A DNA stretch of 64,000 bases from an uncultured Alphaproteobacteria bacterium (GTDB lineage: Bacteria; Pseudomonadota; Alphaproteobacteria; RF32; CAG-239), in NCBI GenBank assembly GCA_934254675.1, contig CAKQLP010000004.1:68432-132431 (forward strand), written 5' to 3'. The notes beneath the pieces were generated by a model that was not told the DNA's origin, did no database searches, and worked only from the letters and a program-made list of their open reading frames with translations. A program made the translations under genes and the position numbers. Positions 1 through 9,625 of this stretch are shown piece after piece (position 1 is the stretch's first letter; the number at the start of each line of letters is the position of its first letter).

Positions 1-101
1 TGTGAAATAACTTCAAAAGCTTTTGCACCGGAAACTCGAATTACAGCAACTCCGGATTTTCCAAAAACCGTTGATAAGGCATAAATTGTTTTGTTATCCA
101 T
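1..101 (-). CDS. mnmE: tRNA modification GTPase MnmE, N-terminal fragment
   Basis: MnmE, with MnmG, makes the 5-carboxymethylaminomethyl (or related) modification at U34 of tRNAs. Only the first 33 codons are present; the gene runs off the left edge. The translated start contains SGVAVIRVSGAKAFE, which matches the highly conserved N-terminal formyl-THF-binding region of MnmE (family pattern: TI.A.AT..G.SGVAVIRVSG). The ATG at 101-99 is preceded by a purine-rich AGAAAGA ribosome site. I see no domain beyond this, so the call rests on the N-terminus alone, but that motif is very characteristic. In many alphaproteobacteria mnmE lies close to rho and the origin; here about 35 kb separates them. 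Confidence 0.88.
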   Translation of the reverse strand, partial: MDNKTIYALSTVFGKSGVAVIRVSGAKAFEVIS

Positions 102-254
102 TTTTATCTTTCTTCTGTTATCAAAATTTACACTTCAAAAATAAGGCTGTTTTTTCCACCATAGACAGGCATTTTGTCATTTTGCGACCATTTTATCATT
201 TTTTATTAAACACATCGCTTAAAACTCATATAACGAAGTCGATTTTTTTAGCAT

Positions 255-2189
255 TTAACGACCTCGGTTCATTCGTTGTAAACAAGCTTGTTGCAAATTA
301 GTTGAATTATTATGCTGAACAACATTTAAGCATTTTTGCAAATCAGCCGCCGGAATATCTTTCAAATTTTTCAGCGAAGAGAAATCTGTCGGCAAGTTTC
401 CTTTCATTTGACGTTTATGAGCAACACAGGCAACATAAAGTTTCAAGGCCTGTTCTTTAGTCAAGGTGTCCTTAAAAAATACAGGTTTGTTTTTGTTGCT
501 CGGCTCATTCAGCAACCTTACATATGTTTCATATTCCGCATCATTATTCAGTTGAATTTTATTTTTTGCCGTATATTTAACTTTGCTGTTTTTTATTGAA
601 AACATATATTCGTTTTCATTATCAGATATTTTTTGATATCCCTCAAATTGTGACCAATATTTTTTTAACTCCTTGCTCCAAGCAGCAGGTTTTTCCACTG
701 TTTGCTCAGGTTTTTGAGATGGCTGATACGGATTATCTTCAACTAAGCGGGATAGTTCAACATCGTCAATTTTTTGAATAAATCTTGGTTTATGCATATT
801 ATCACGCATTATTGCCTTAGCTTCATCAACCAAATTCGGATTTATCTCTCCGGAATTAACCTTACTTTTATATTCTGCCATTCTGGTTAATAATTTTTGG
901 GAACAAGGCTCAATAATCCGCCTTCTGACATTGTCATTGATTTTAACTTCATCTTCAGGCTTGATATATGATGAAAAATTTTTTTCCTCATATGCTCTTG
1001 TCTGAGGATTGTACAATTTAAAACGATAAAACAAAGAACGATTTAATAAAAACTCTTTTCTATCCACGTCTTCATCTAAAGAAAGCGGTACTTTTTGCAT
1101 ATCTATCAGCATATTCTTTTGAAATTGACCTTTATCATATGATTTTCTATGATATTTTTCAAAGTGATTAAAAGAGCATTTTATTAAATTTTCAGGATTT
1201 TGAACATATTCAAATCTTTTATCTTTTGGAACAGAAGCAACCTCAATCAAAAGTTCCATCGCCTCATTGTCAAAACTCGAAAAATCAGACGGATTTCCTT
1301 TTTTTAGATACTCGTTAACAGCATTAATTATTTGTGAAAGATAGGCACTGCGCTCATCTTCCACTTGCAAACGATAATAATCTTCAACAGACAATCTCTT
1401 TGCTGATTTTTTTAAATTCAGACCAGAAGAAAGCACATTATTTTTAATATGAACAAGTTCATGATTTAATGTAAGAAAACGATGTCGCACATTAGATTTT
1501 TCTTCCATATAAATTTTATACAGGCTTCTTTTCTTTGGGTCAGGAAAAACTTGTTCAAGCGGACGCCCTGAATTTCTTTGAACTTCTCTATTAGCAATAA
1601 TAATGAGCCTTTTTAAGGTGTTATAGTCATCCGGCGTAAAAGAAAAATGATTTCGCACAAACTCTATTTTTTTGATAGATTGGTAAACCGTCGCCCGACG
1701 CAGCTTAAAATTTTTAATTTCATATTTTTGCTTTTCTGCATTATAAACAACGGGATAAACATCATCGTGTGCTACAATTTTATACCCCAAATTTTGAATC
1801 AACCTCGGAACTTCAGTGTTGGGAATAGCATTATCAAAATGGATTGTATTTGGTGCATTTTCAATTGACGGCGGTAAAATATTTTTATCAAGTTCATTTA
1901 AATATTCAGCAGAACATTTTTGAATATTGCCATGAGCAATTTCTTTTTCAAGAAAATCTGTATTTTGACTATCTACTTTAGAAAATATTTCATCTTCCGA
2001 TGTATGTCCGGTTTGCGAAAAATTAGCGTAATTATTAAACCTATTTTGAAAATCATTATATGTTAAATTTTCAAAAAAACGGCTGTATATCATTATTTTT
2101 CGCTGTTTTTCCGCCAAATTTACAAAATCAAGATTTAAGACAACAACATGATTATCTGAAGTTGTTAGCAATAACGTTTCTGAATTCAT
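255..2189 (-). CDS. Putative HExxH zinc metallopeptidase-like protein, unknown family
   Basis: A large protein of about 644 residues with no family I recognise. Near its middle (about residue 245, counted from the upstream ATG) it has HELVH inside a hydrophobic-polar context (LTLNHELVHIKNN), and about 30 residues later VEDERSAYL, which could supply the third (Glu) zinc ligand of a zincin. There is no signal peptide or membrane segment, so a cytoplasmic role is likely. Of two in-frame ATGs (2195 and 2189), the second is better spaced from the AAGGA ribosome site. It is probably a single-gene unit, since 59 bases separate it from the next gene. A second unrelated-looking protein in the window (44906-46000) has a similar HExxH arrangement. 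Peptidase function is inferred from the motif only. Confidence 0.6.
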   Translation of the reverse strand: MNSETLLLTTSDNHVVVLNLDFVNLAEKQRKIMIYSRFFENLTYNDFQNRFNNYANFSQTGHTSEDEIFSKVDSQNTDFLEKEIAHGNIQKCSAEYLNELDKNILPPSIENAPNTIHFDNAIPNTEVPRLIQNLGYKIVAHDDVYPVVYNAEKQKYEIKNFKLRRATVYQSIKKIEFVRNHFSFTPDDYNTLKRLIIIANREVQRNSGRPLEQVFPDPKKRSLYKIYMEEKSNVRHRFLTLNHELVHIKNNVLSSGLNLKKSAKRLSVEDYYRLQVEDERSAYLSQIINAVNEYLKKGNPSDFSSFDNEAMELLIEVASVPKDKRFEYVQNPENLIKCSFNHFEKYHRKSYDKGQFQKNMLIDMQKVPLSLDEDVDRKEFLLNRSLFYRFKLYNPQTRAYEEKNFSSYIKPEDEVKINDNVRRRIIEPCSQKLLTRMAEYKSKVNSGEINPNLVDEAKAIMRDNMHKPRFIQKIDDVELSRLVEDNPYQPSQKPEQTVEKPAAWSKELKKYWSQFEGYQKISDNENEYMFSIKNSKVKYTAKNKIQLNNDAEYETYVRLLNEPSNKNKPVFFKDTLTKEQALKLYVACVAHKRQMKGNLPTDFSSLKNLKDIPAADLQKCLNVVQHNNSTNLQQACLQRMNRGR

Positions 2190-2248
2190 TAACATTTTCC
2201 TTATATTTTTTCAGATAATATCATATATTTGACAAAAATTCAACAAAT

Positions 2249-2812
2249 TTAACGGCTATTACTCCGTTCAGACACGGAGTTTTGAATTTCTTGCTGATAT
2301 TCCTTAAAATGCATATCCAATTCATAGCGGATATTGCGCAGCAAAGAATCATCTTTAGGCGCTTTATCAATAGCCTGAAGCAAAGAAAGTCCGCCTTTGC
2401 TTTTCAGAACAGACAGCATCATACTACGTTCTGTGTTATCCAAAACCATAAACAAATTAATAACTAAATTCTTCAAATAAGTATTACCTTCCAACGGCGG
2501 CCTGTCAGCATATTTTTCCGTTAAAAAAGCAGCAAATTTTTGGCGCAAAGCCTCTTCCTCACGATGTTTGCCCAGTTCAATCTCATTGTGTTTTACAACA
2601 GCCTTTTGCCACATTTCTATACGGTTATCCAAGGTTAAACCTAAAGACTGGTAAGACGCCATTCGTTGCTCCGGATTTAGACAGCTTTCACATTTTTGCG
2701 GCATTTTAGAAACCTGTTGCAACGCCCGTTTAAACAACTCACAAAATGTATTGTTTGCTTTCAAAAACGGGCAATACTCTGGACATTTTTTATGAATTTC
2801 GGCTTCTGACAT
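2249..2812 (-). CDS. Hypothetical protein with N-terminal cysteine cluster
   Basis: I do not recognise the family. The first ~45 residues hold five cysteines arranged C-x3-C, a single Cys, then CxxC (KKCPEYCPF ... CESC), which suggests a small zinc or iron-sulfur site; the rest is charged and predicted helical with no membrane segment. The start is set by an AAGGAG ribosome site eight bases upstream of the ATG at 2812 (MSEAEIHKKC); an upstream in-frame ATG at 2845 has no such site. It lies just downstream of typA and its terminator, so it is probably transcribed separately. Length 187 residues. Confidence 0.6.
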   Translation of the reverse strand: MSEAEIHKKCPEYCPFLKANNTFCELFKRALQQVSKMPQKCESCLNPEQRMASYQSLGLTLDNRIEMWQKAVVKHNEIELGKHREEEALRQKFAAFLTEKYADRPPLEGNTYLKNLVINLFMVLDNTERSMMLSVLKSKGGLSLLQAIDKAPKDDSLLRNIRYELDMHFKEYQQEIQNSVSERSNSR

Positions 2813-2867
2813 ATAAATCTCCTTGATGGTTTCAAAATACCGCAAAAATGCTTAAAATTCAATAAAG

Positions 2868-2890
2868 AAAAGCACCTTTCGGTGCTTTTT
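2868..2890 (-). terminator. Intrinsic terminator of typA
   Basis: A perfect stem (AAAAGCACC with GGTGCTTTT, loop TTTC on the plus strand) lies directly after the typA stop. Read on the minus strand it ends in a T-rich run. Confidence 0.85.
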
Positions 2891-2893
2891 AAT

Positions 2894-4717
2894 TTATTCC
2901 ATAGCTTCCGGCTTTGCACGCTTACGAGCAATCGGATCCAAAATCCGCTTACGCAACCGCAATGATTTTGGCGTTACTTCCAAAAGCTCATCAGATTGAA
3001 TATAAGCCAAAGCTTGTTCCAAACTAAGTTTACGAGGCGGAATCAAGTCTATCGCTTCGTCTTTACCGGCGGCGCGGATGTTGGTCAACTGCTTAGATTT
3101 TGTAGGGTTAACTTCAATATCATTATATTTTGTATGTTCACCTATAATCATACCAACATACACCGGACTATTGTGCTCAATAAACATCGGACCGCGGTCT
3201 TGCAATTTCCACAAAGAATAAGCAATCGCCTGACCGTTTTCGCTGGAAATCATCACACCGTTGCGGCGATCTTCAATTTCACCCTTATATGGCTCAAAAG
3301 CATAGAAAATACGGTTCATAACACCGGTACCACGCGTATCTGTCAAAAATTCTGAATGATAACCAATCAAACCACGGGAAGGAGCGTGGAAAATCAAACG
3401 AACTTTATTACCGACTTGAGATGGAATCATTTCTACTAATTCCGCGCGGCGCTTGCTCAATTTTTCTACCACAGCGCCGGAAAACTCTTCATCTACGTCA
3501 ACCACAACTTCTTCAACCGGCTCTAAAAGCTGACCATTTTCATCGCGTTTCATAATAACACGCGGACGAGAAATTGAAAGTTCAAAGCCTTCACGGCGCA
3601 TTGTTTCAATCAAAACACCAAGTTGTAACTCACCGCGACCAGCCACTTCAAAAGTATCCGAGTTATCCGTGCGAGAAATTTTAAGCGCAATATTACCTTC
3701 GGCTTCTTTTTCTAAACGCGCCCAAATCACACGGGACGTAACTTTATCGCCTTCCTTACCGGCCAAAGGCGAATCGTTTACGGAAAATGTCATAGCCAAT
3801 GTCGGAGGGTCAATCGGCTGAGCTTTGATAAAATCTTTAGCATCAACGTCTAAAGCGCAAATCGTGTCGGCAACCGTACCTTTAACAATTCCGGCAACAG
3901 CCACAATATCTCCGGCATGAGCCGAATCCAAAGCCACTCTTTCCAGTCCTTTATAGGCCATAATTTTAGTAATTTTAGCCCGTTCTACTTCGCCATGCTC
4001 GTTAATAACTTTTACGGCATCGTTAACCTTGACGCTACCGCTTTGAATTTTACCGGTCAAAATACGACCGACAAACTTATCAGACTCCAAAGTTGTCGCC
4101 AACATTCTAAACGGTTTATCAGGCTCGCAAACCGGCTCGCTGACATAAGATACAATAGTTTCAAACAACGGCGTTAAATCTTTGTGTTCATCGCTAAGTT
4201 CGCGAACAGCCCAACCATTGCGGCCGGAAGCGTATAAAATAGGAAAATCCAATTGTTCATCGTTTGCATTCAAGCTGACAAACAAATCAAAGATTTCATT
4301 CAAAACTTCGTCCGGACGAGCGTCTGGCTTATCAGCTTTATTAATAACAACTATCGGTTTTAAGCCGATTTTCAAGGCTTTTCCCAACACAAATTTTGTT
4401 TGCGGCATCGGACCTTCAGAGGCGTCAACCAACAATACAACACCATCAACCATTGACAAAATGCGCTCCACTTCACCACCAAAGTCGGCGTGTCCCGGAG
4501 TATCCACAATGTTAATATGAGTACCATGCCAGTCAACTGAAGTACATTTTGAAAGAATTGTAATACCTCTCTCTCTTTCCAATGCGTTGCTATCCATCAC
4601 ACAATCAGCAACTTTTTGGTTATCGCGGAATGTACCGCTTTGACGCAACAATCCATCTACCAATGTGGTTTTACCATGGTCCACGTGGGCAATGATGGCA
4701 ATATTTCTCATACTCAT
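2894..4717 (-). CDS. typA: Ribosome-associated GTPase TypA/BipA
   Basis: TypA/BipA is a translational GTPase of the EF-G family that binds 70S ribosomes and helps 50S assembly and growth under stress or cold. The 607-residue length is normal. The G1 motif AHVDHGKTT is at residues 10-18, switch II DTPGHADFG at 72-80 and NKAD (G4) near 128. The C-terminal half contains the BipA-typical GRGELQLGVLIETMRREGFEL and SRGLIGYHSEF segments. An AAGGA ribosome site precedes the ATG at 4717. It stands as a single gene with its own terminator at 2868-2890. Confidence 0.97.
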   Translation of the reverse strand: MSMRNIAIIAHVDHGKTTLVDGLLRQSGTFRDNQKVADCVMDSNALERERGITILSKCTSVDWHGTHINIVDTPGHADFGGEVERILSMVDGVVLLVDASEGPMPQTKFVLGKALKIGLKPIVVINKADKPDARPDEVLNEIFDLFVSLNANDEQLDFPILYASGRNGWAVRELSDEHKDLTPLFETIVSYVSEPVCEPDKPFRMLATTLESDKFVGRILTGKIQSGSVKVNDAVKVINEHGEVERAKITKIMAYKGLERVALDSAHAGDIVAVAGIVKGTVADTICALDVDAKDFIKAQPIDPPTLAMTFSVNDSPLAGKEGDKVTSRVIWARLEKEAEGNIALKISRTDNSDTFEVAGRGELQLGVLIETMRREGFELSISRPRVIMKRDENGQLLEPVEEVVVDVDEEFSGAVVEKLSKRRAELVEMIPSQVGNKVRLIFHAPSRGLIGYHSEFLTDTRGTGVMNRIFYAFEPYKGEIEDRRNGVMISSENGQAIAYSLWKLQDRGPMFIEHNSPVYVGMIIGEHTKYNDIEVNPTKSKQLTNIRAAGKDEAIDLIPPRKLSLEQALAYIQSDELLEVTPKSLRLRKRILDPIARKRAKPEAME

Positions 4718-4845
4718 AAATTTTTCCTTTTATTCAATCTTCACAAAAAAGTCTCGCAAAAAACCTTATCCGCGAGTTCAAATTTGCCTAACAATAGCGC
4801 ATTTTTTTTTAAATTCAAGAGTTTTTACGCTTTATTTTTAAATAC

Positions 4846-6213
4846 TTAACGATAAAATATCCGTTCAATATCTTTAATGTCGGCAGGTGAAACATAAAGA
4901 ATTAATTTATCAAAAGCTTTTAGTTTATAATTCTGAGGATTATAAATAAATTTGTTTTCGCTTACCGCAACAAGAATCGCACTGTTTTCAGGCATTTTTA
5001 ATTCATCAACCCAAACACCATCATTGCTACTGTCTTCACCTAAACGAATTTCCCAAATTTCCCCCATTTCTCGCCCTAAAGAATACGCTTCATTAATCCG
5101 AGCCAAACGCAGATATTGCAAAATTCCAGAAATTGTTATAACAGAACGATCGATTATTGTATTATTTCGAATATTGGTCGCCAATAGATTGTATTCACGG
5201 GAATTTATTAAAGAAACCGCTTGAGTGTCCTTATTTTTAGAAGCCAGCAAAGAAATCAGCAAATTATCTTTGTCTTTTTCCGTTACGGCGATACTTATAT
5301 CCGTTGTTGAAAAACCAGCATCTTCTAAAATACGATCACTCATTATTTCTCCGGCAATTACCGATGTTTTATTGAGTTTTTCAGCCAACCGATGCGCTTT
5401 CGCTAAATCACTTTCAACCACATAGTTGCTTATAACATTATCATCTTCTTCCAACTTTGCAGACAGATAATAAGAAATTGCGTTTGCGCCAAAAATCACC
5501 GCTTTTTCATAAGGATTATGATCCACACCAAATAAACGCATAACATCAATGTTTCGTTCTGGCGGACAAGCTATATAAATAATGTCATTGCGTTGCAAAT
5601 AAACATCTTCTTCACCAATTAAGATGCGATGATTTCCACGCAAAATAAGAACAACAGACGCTGATAGTTCTGATAATTTACTATTTATATGACTTACCGA
5701 AAATTTCATAAACGGAATATCCGTATCTTTTTGCCGAAAGTTAAAAATATTCAGTTCGTTATTCAAAAAAGGATAAACAGCCATACTTCCGGGCAGCTTA
5801 AACATTCCTAACAAAAATTTTGCAATTTCAACATCCGGCGTAATAACCAAATCAACCGGCAAACTTTTTTCATTATACAGTTTATTCCACAGAGGATTTA
5901 AATAATATTGCGAATCCACACGGGCAATTTTACGCGGCACTCCAAAAAGTGTATAGGCAACCTGACACGCCACTAAATTTACTTCATCGTTTTCTGTCAC
6001 GGATATCAGCATGTCTGCTTTTTTCATTCCCACAGCTTCTTGGATATCCGGATTAGAAATTGAACCGACAACCGGTTGAATATCATATTCTTTCGCAATA
6101 TCCTCCAATTTTGAGGCATCTTCGTCAACAACAACTATATCGTTGTTGCCCAGCGTTAAATAACCAACCAGACTTTTACCAACTCCAGACGCTCCGCCAA
6201 TTACTATTTTCAT
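4846..6213 (-). CDS. trkA: Trk potassium uptake regulatory protein TrkA
   Basis: TrkA is the cytoplasmic NAD(H)-binding gating subunit of the Trk/Ktr K+ uptake system. The protein has the typical length (455) and tandem architecture: an N-terminal Rossmann fold (MKIVIGGASGVGKSLVG, a variant of GxGxxG) with VACQVAYTLFGVPRKIARV, then a second RCK half starting near AVIFGANAISYYL. The start overlaps the dusB stop by one base (TAATG), implying translational coupling. No trkH/trkG is in the window. In most alphaproteobacteria the nitrogen regulators ntrB-ntrC-ntrY-ntrX lie between dusB(nifR3) and trkA; here they are absent. Confidence 0.95.
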   Translation of the reverse strand: MKIVIGGASGVGKSLVGYLTLGNNDIVVVDEDASKLEDIAKEYDIQPVVGSISNPDIQEAVGMKKADMLISVTENDEVNLVACQVAYTLFGVPRKIARVDSQYYLNPLWNKLYNEKSLPVDLVITPDVEIAKFLLGMFKLPGSMAVYPFLNNELNIFNFRQKDTDIPFMKFSVSHINSKLSELSASVVLILRGNHRILIGEEDVYLQRNDIIYIACPPERNIDVMRLFGVDHNPYEKAVIFGANAISYYLSAKLEEDDNVISNYVVESDLAKAHRLAEKLNKTSVIAGEIMSDRILEDAGFSTTDISIAVTEKDKDNLLISLLASKNKDTQAVSLINSREYNLLATNIRNNTIIDRSVITISGILQYLRLARINEAYSLGREMGEIWEIRLGEDSSNDGVWVDELKMPENSAILVAVSENKFIYNPQNYKLKAFDKLILYVSPADIKDIERIFYR

Positions 6214-7172
6214 TATTCCAATCCCGAAAAATAATCGTTAATAAGTTTTTCTGCTGTCTTAAAATCATTTAATTTAGTATATTGTTCTCTAAATTTTTTA
6301 GCCTCATACAAATTTTTTACATACCAGCCGACATGTTTGCGAGAAACAGCCATTCCGGCTTTTTCACCATAGTATTCTATAAGTAAATGCAAATGTTTCA
6401 GCAACATTTTTTTAATTTCAGAGACAGCCGGAACATTCGGTTGCTGATTATGACATAAATAGTTATGTGTTTGAGCCAATAACCAAGGGTTGCCTAAAAC
6501 CGCCCGACCAATCATTACGCCATCAACACCGCTTTCTAACATTCTTTGTTTAGCTTTTTGAGGAGAATCAATATCGCCATTGCCTATTACCGGTATTTTT
6601 ACGTTTTCTTTTACGGCTTTTATAATATTCCAGTCCGCCTCTCCACTATATCCTTGAGCGCGCGTCCGACCATGAACAGTGATATAAGAAGCTCCGCTTT
6701 CTTCACACATTTTTGCAAAATCAACCGCGTTAATATGTTCATTATCCCATCCTTTGCGAAATTTAACACTTACCGATAAAGGTGTTGCTTTTACAACTGC
6801 GTTAATAATTTTTGAAGCTCGAACCATATCTTTCATTAATGCTGAACCAGACTCATTGTTTACAATTTTTTTTACCGGACAGCCCATATTTATATCTAAA
6901 GAACGCGCTCCCAACTCCGACACCAATTTTGCCGCCTCTGCAAACAATTCAGCATCATTTCCCACCAATTGCACCACAACCGGATAATTTTCTGTCCGCA
7001 CATCAGCAATTTGCCAGCTTTTAGGATTTTTTCGTTGTAGCGCATTGATTGCCGCCATTTCCGCATACATATTTCCTTTGCCGCAAGAAGCTAGAATTTG
7101 GCGAAAAGGCCTATCCGTTACACCGGCCATTGGCGCCAAAAACACCGGACTATCAAACCCGCAAAAAGCCAT
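6213..7172 (-). CDS. dusB: tRNA-dihydrouridine synthase (DusB/NifR3 family)
   Basis: A flavoenzyme that reduces uridine to dihydrouridine in tRNA D-loops. The FMN-binding TIM barrel begins with APMAGVTDRPFR (residues ~13-24), the catalytic Cys lies in NMGCPVKK, and the phosphate-binding VIGNGDI and DGVMIGRAVLGNPW segments are present. Length 319 is typical. It is first in a two-gene unit with trkA. The DusB subfamily assignment follows its NifR3-like sequence and neighbour trkA. Confidence 0.94.
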   Translation of the reverse strand: MAFCGFDSPVFLAPMAGVTDRPFRQILASCGKGNMYAEMAAINALQRKNPKSWQIADVRTENYPVVVQLVGNDAELFAEAAKLVSELGARSLDINMGCPVKKIVNNESGSALMKDMVRASKIINAVVKATPLSVSVKFRKGWDNEHINAVDFAKMCEESGASYITVHGRTRAQGYSGEADWNIIKAVKENVKIPVIGNGDIDSPQKAKQRMLESGVDGVMIGRAVLGNPWLLAQTHNYLCHNQQPNVPAVSEIKKMLLKHLHLLIEYYGEKAGMAVSRKHVGWYVKNLYEAKKFREQYTKLNDFKTAEKLINDYFSGLE

Positions 7173-7175
7173 GTT

Positions 7176-9284
7176 TTAATTCACCTTTCCTAAAGCGCGA
7201 GATAAAATATAATATACTTTTCCAATGTCTGAACCTGATATCAAGGCCAATAAAGTACTGGCTCGATTATTACTGCGCGCGGCTTCAATCAAACTATCAA
7301 AATCTTCTAAATACTTATCCACAACAACTCGAAAATCCGGTTTTTTCTCATAATCTTCCCGAACGGCAATAACCTCTTTTTTAGTCATATTTTTGGAAAG
7401 ATACCGAACAAAAACACTGTGATCGCCTTCATAATATTTTTTCCACAATGTTTCATCGTCTCCTGATTTATTAAAAATACTATTGATATCGATAGAAATT
7501 GTTTCCAACTCACTGATAATATCCGCCGAACTTTTCATAAAGGTATCAATGCTGGCAACTTTAAACTTTTGGTTAAAGTCATCATACTGTTTTTGAGTTT
7601 TATCATAGTTTTCATTTAAACTTATCAATTGTTCTCCGACAATTTTTCCAAAATCCGACATTTTTCCTTCATAAGAGGATAAAACTTTTTCCACACTTCC
7701 GGCGGTATTTGTCATGTCTTTATTTAAATCTGCTATCTTTCCGGAAATTTGTTTTAAGCTAGCCAAGGCTTTATTGACATATTCATCTTGTTCTATCAAT
7801 AAACCGGCATTTGTTTTACTTTGGTTAGAAATATTATCCGCTGTTTCGGATAATTTCCCGATATTACCGGATACGAGATTATTAACTTCATGAAATTTAT
7901 CAATAATTCCGCCGGCTTTGGCACTAAAATTATTCACACTTGCCAACAAACCCTCTTCCATATCTTTCAACGTTTGCGAAACAGCTGAAAAGATTTTACC
8001 CATTTCGCTGTTTTTATCCTGAGTATTTTTATAAAATTCTTTTAACCGATTAACCTCTTCTCCCAGATTCCCAACCGTTAAGTTAATATTATTAACCATA
8101 CGGCTCCCTTCTGTTTCCAAAAGTTGGCGTTTATCTGAAATATCCGCCCCTAATTGGCTAAAAATGCCGGTCACTTGCTCTGAAGCCGTCCTCATATCTT
8201 TCATTTGAATTTGAATATTTTGCTCTAAAGTATTGGAACGTTCAATCATTGCTTCAACTTCCATACTGATTAATTTCCCGTATTCTCCCAATTTCTTATC
8301 CAAATAACCGGAATTTTTATCTAAAAGCGCCGATTGTTTTTCCACAACATCTTTTTGTTCGTTGATACTGCTTTCTATATGCGAAATTCCAGAATCCAGT
8401 CGATGAAACAAATCTTCACAATTTTCTGCCGTTCGCAAAAATGTTTTTTCTAAATTTTCACCTTTTTCGGCCCAAGATTCAATAATTTTTCCAATAGCCA
8501 ATTGACTGGACTCGGAATAGTTATTCAACTGAGTCTGAGCTTTTTCAATATTTTCATTATTGACATTCACGACTTCTTTAACACGCTCCGCCGCCGTTAC
8601 CATTTCATTAACCATCGGCGTTACAATGCGGACTAATTGCTCGCTATCCTCTTTCATTTGCATGGTATTAACCCGAAAATCGGCGGTCGTTGATGCCGCT
8701 TTTTCTGCCACAAACGTAAAGTTTTCTACCAATTTTTTTATTTCTGAGTTTAGCTCTTGCATTGTTTGGGAAGAATAAGTGTCCAATTCTCCCGCTAATG
8801 ATTTCATTTCGGCAATACGATCGCCTAAATCTCTTTTAATCACATCGGCTTGAGCGCAAACATCCCGTGTTGTTTCTTTCAAATCCGCCACTTGAGATTT
8901 TATGGCATCCGAAATCATTTTTGTCGCCGCATTTCCATTTGAATCTGGAAAAATAACTTGATTAAGAGAATCTCGCAACATTTGGGTTTCATTTCTAAAA
9001 CTATTGCCTCTGTCAATATAAGCCATAACCACCCACACAATAGCCAAAGGCAACGTAATTCCGGCCATAAATCCGCTAAATTCATTCGGAACCATTGAGA
9101 ATAAGTTATCCCACCCAAAAAATTGAGTAATATAGACAGCAACGACGCCAAACCACATCACGCTAAAAACAATCATAAAACGATGCAACCCATTTGCAAA
9201 CCAACTTTCTGTCTGGTCCGGCATAGAAAAATTTTCATTTTTTTCAATTTTTTTCAATTTTTTTTCAGGATTTTTAGCGCTCAT
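7176..9284 (-). CDS. Large membrane-anchored coiled-coil protein
   Basis: A 702-residue protein with two predicted membrane helices near the N-terminus (about residues 35-55 and 71-91) and then some 500 residues of heptad-rich, Glu/Asn/Lys/Ser-rich sequence typical of long coiled coils, with a small globular tail (DDETLWKKYYEGDHSVFVRY onward). No HAMP or methyl-accepting signalling hairpin motif is visible. The layout resembles polar or septal scaffold proteins of alphaproteobacteria such as TipN, but that is only architectural. A GAGG ribosome site lies just before the ATG. It ends 3 bases from dusB and may be cotranscribed with dusB-trkA. Confidence 0.75.
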   Translation of the reverse strand: MSAKNPEKKLKKIEKNENFSMPDQTESWFANGLHRFMIVFSVMWFGVVAVYITQFFGWDNLFSMVPNEFSGFMAGITLPLAIVWVVMAYIDRGNSFRNETQMLRDSLNQVIFPDSNGNAATKMISDAIKSQVADLKETTRDVCAQADVIKRDLGDRIAEMKSLAGELDTYSSQTMQELNSEIKKLVENFTFVAEKAASTTADFRVNTMQMKEDSEQLVRIVTPMVNEMVTAAERVKEVVNVNNENIEKAQTQLNNYSESSQLAIGKIIESWAEKGENLEKTFLRTAENCEDLFHRLDSGISHIESSINEQKDVVEKQSALLDKNSGYLDKKLGEYGKLISMEVEAMIERSNTLEQNIQIQMKDMRTASEQVTGIFSQLGADISDKRQLLETEGSRMVNNINLTVGNLGEEVNRLKEFYKNTQDKNSEMGKIFSAVSQTLKDMEEGLLASVNNFSAKAGGIIDKFHEVNNLVSGNIGKLSETADNISNQSKTNAGLLIEQDEYVNKALASLKQISGKIADLNKDMTNTAGSVEKVLSSYEGKMSDFGKIVGEQLISLNENYDKTQKQYDDFNQKFKVASIDTFMKSSADIISELETISIDINSIFNKSGDDETLWKKYYEGDHSVFVRYLSKNMTKKEVIAVREDYEKKPDFRVVVDKYLEDFDSLIEAARSNNRASTLLALISGSDIGKVYYILSRALGKVN

Positions 9285-9384
9285 TTTTTCCTCTAACTAC
9301 TTATTTTTACAATAATCATGAGACAATGTAACAGATAAATAGTAAAAATTTTACATAAATTTTGCACTTTTATAAAAAAATACA

Positions 9385-9412
9385 TTGATTTTTTTTAACA
9401 TATATGTATTCT
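9385..9412 (+). promoter_or_regulatory. Possible promoter upstream of the tRNA-Thr region
   Basis: TTGATT, 16 bases, then TATTCT, ending about 18 bases before the first tRNA-Thr-like sequence. Weak match to a housekeeping promoter. Confidence 0.35.
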
Positions 9413-9429
9413 CATTAACATAATTCGTT

Positions 9430-9465
9430 GCCATTATAGCTCAGTGGTAGAGCACGTCATTGGTA
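9430..9465 (+). pseudogene. Duplicated 5' half of tRNA-Thr(GGT)
   Basis: These 36 bases are identical to the first 36 bases of the complete tRNA-Thr gene at 9626-9700, from the acceptor 5' strand through the D arm and the anticodon, and the match stops right after the anticodon plus one base. The 3' half is missing and an unrelated GC-richer sequence follows. It cannot fold as a tRNA alone. Confidence 0.85.
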
Positions 9466-9625
9466 GCGGCTAAGCAAAAATAACAATTTTTTGTTATTTT
9501 TGTCTGTAACGCCTTGGAAGGGCTTGGCAAGCAAGGGAAGTGTAAACGACCGCGGCGAGCCAGAACTGACAAGCGGGGGAGCAGACCCCGTCATCTGTTA
9601 AGTATTATGTTTTTAGTTTGATTAT
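9466..9625 (+). other. 160-nt GC-rich structured insert between tRNA-Thr half and full gene
   Basis: The stretch is richer in G+C than its surroundings and is rich in self-complementarity. There is a 10-bp hairpin (9476-9485 with 9492-9501), enclosed by a 7-bp pairing of GCTAAGC (9469-9475) with GCTTGGC (9522-9528); CGGGG pairs with CCCCG near 9574-9590; and GACCCCGTCAT (9584-9594) is the exact complement of ATGACGGGGTC (9662-9672), the 3' anticodon-stem side of the downstream tRNA. I could not match it to a known RNA family or a group I intron core. It has no convincing coding frame. Confidence 0.55.
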
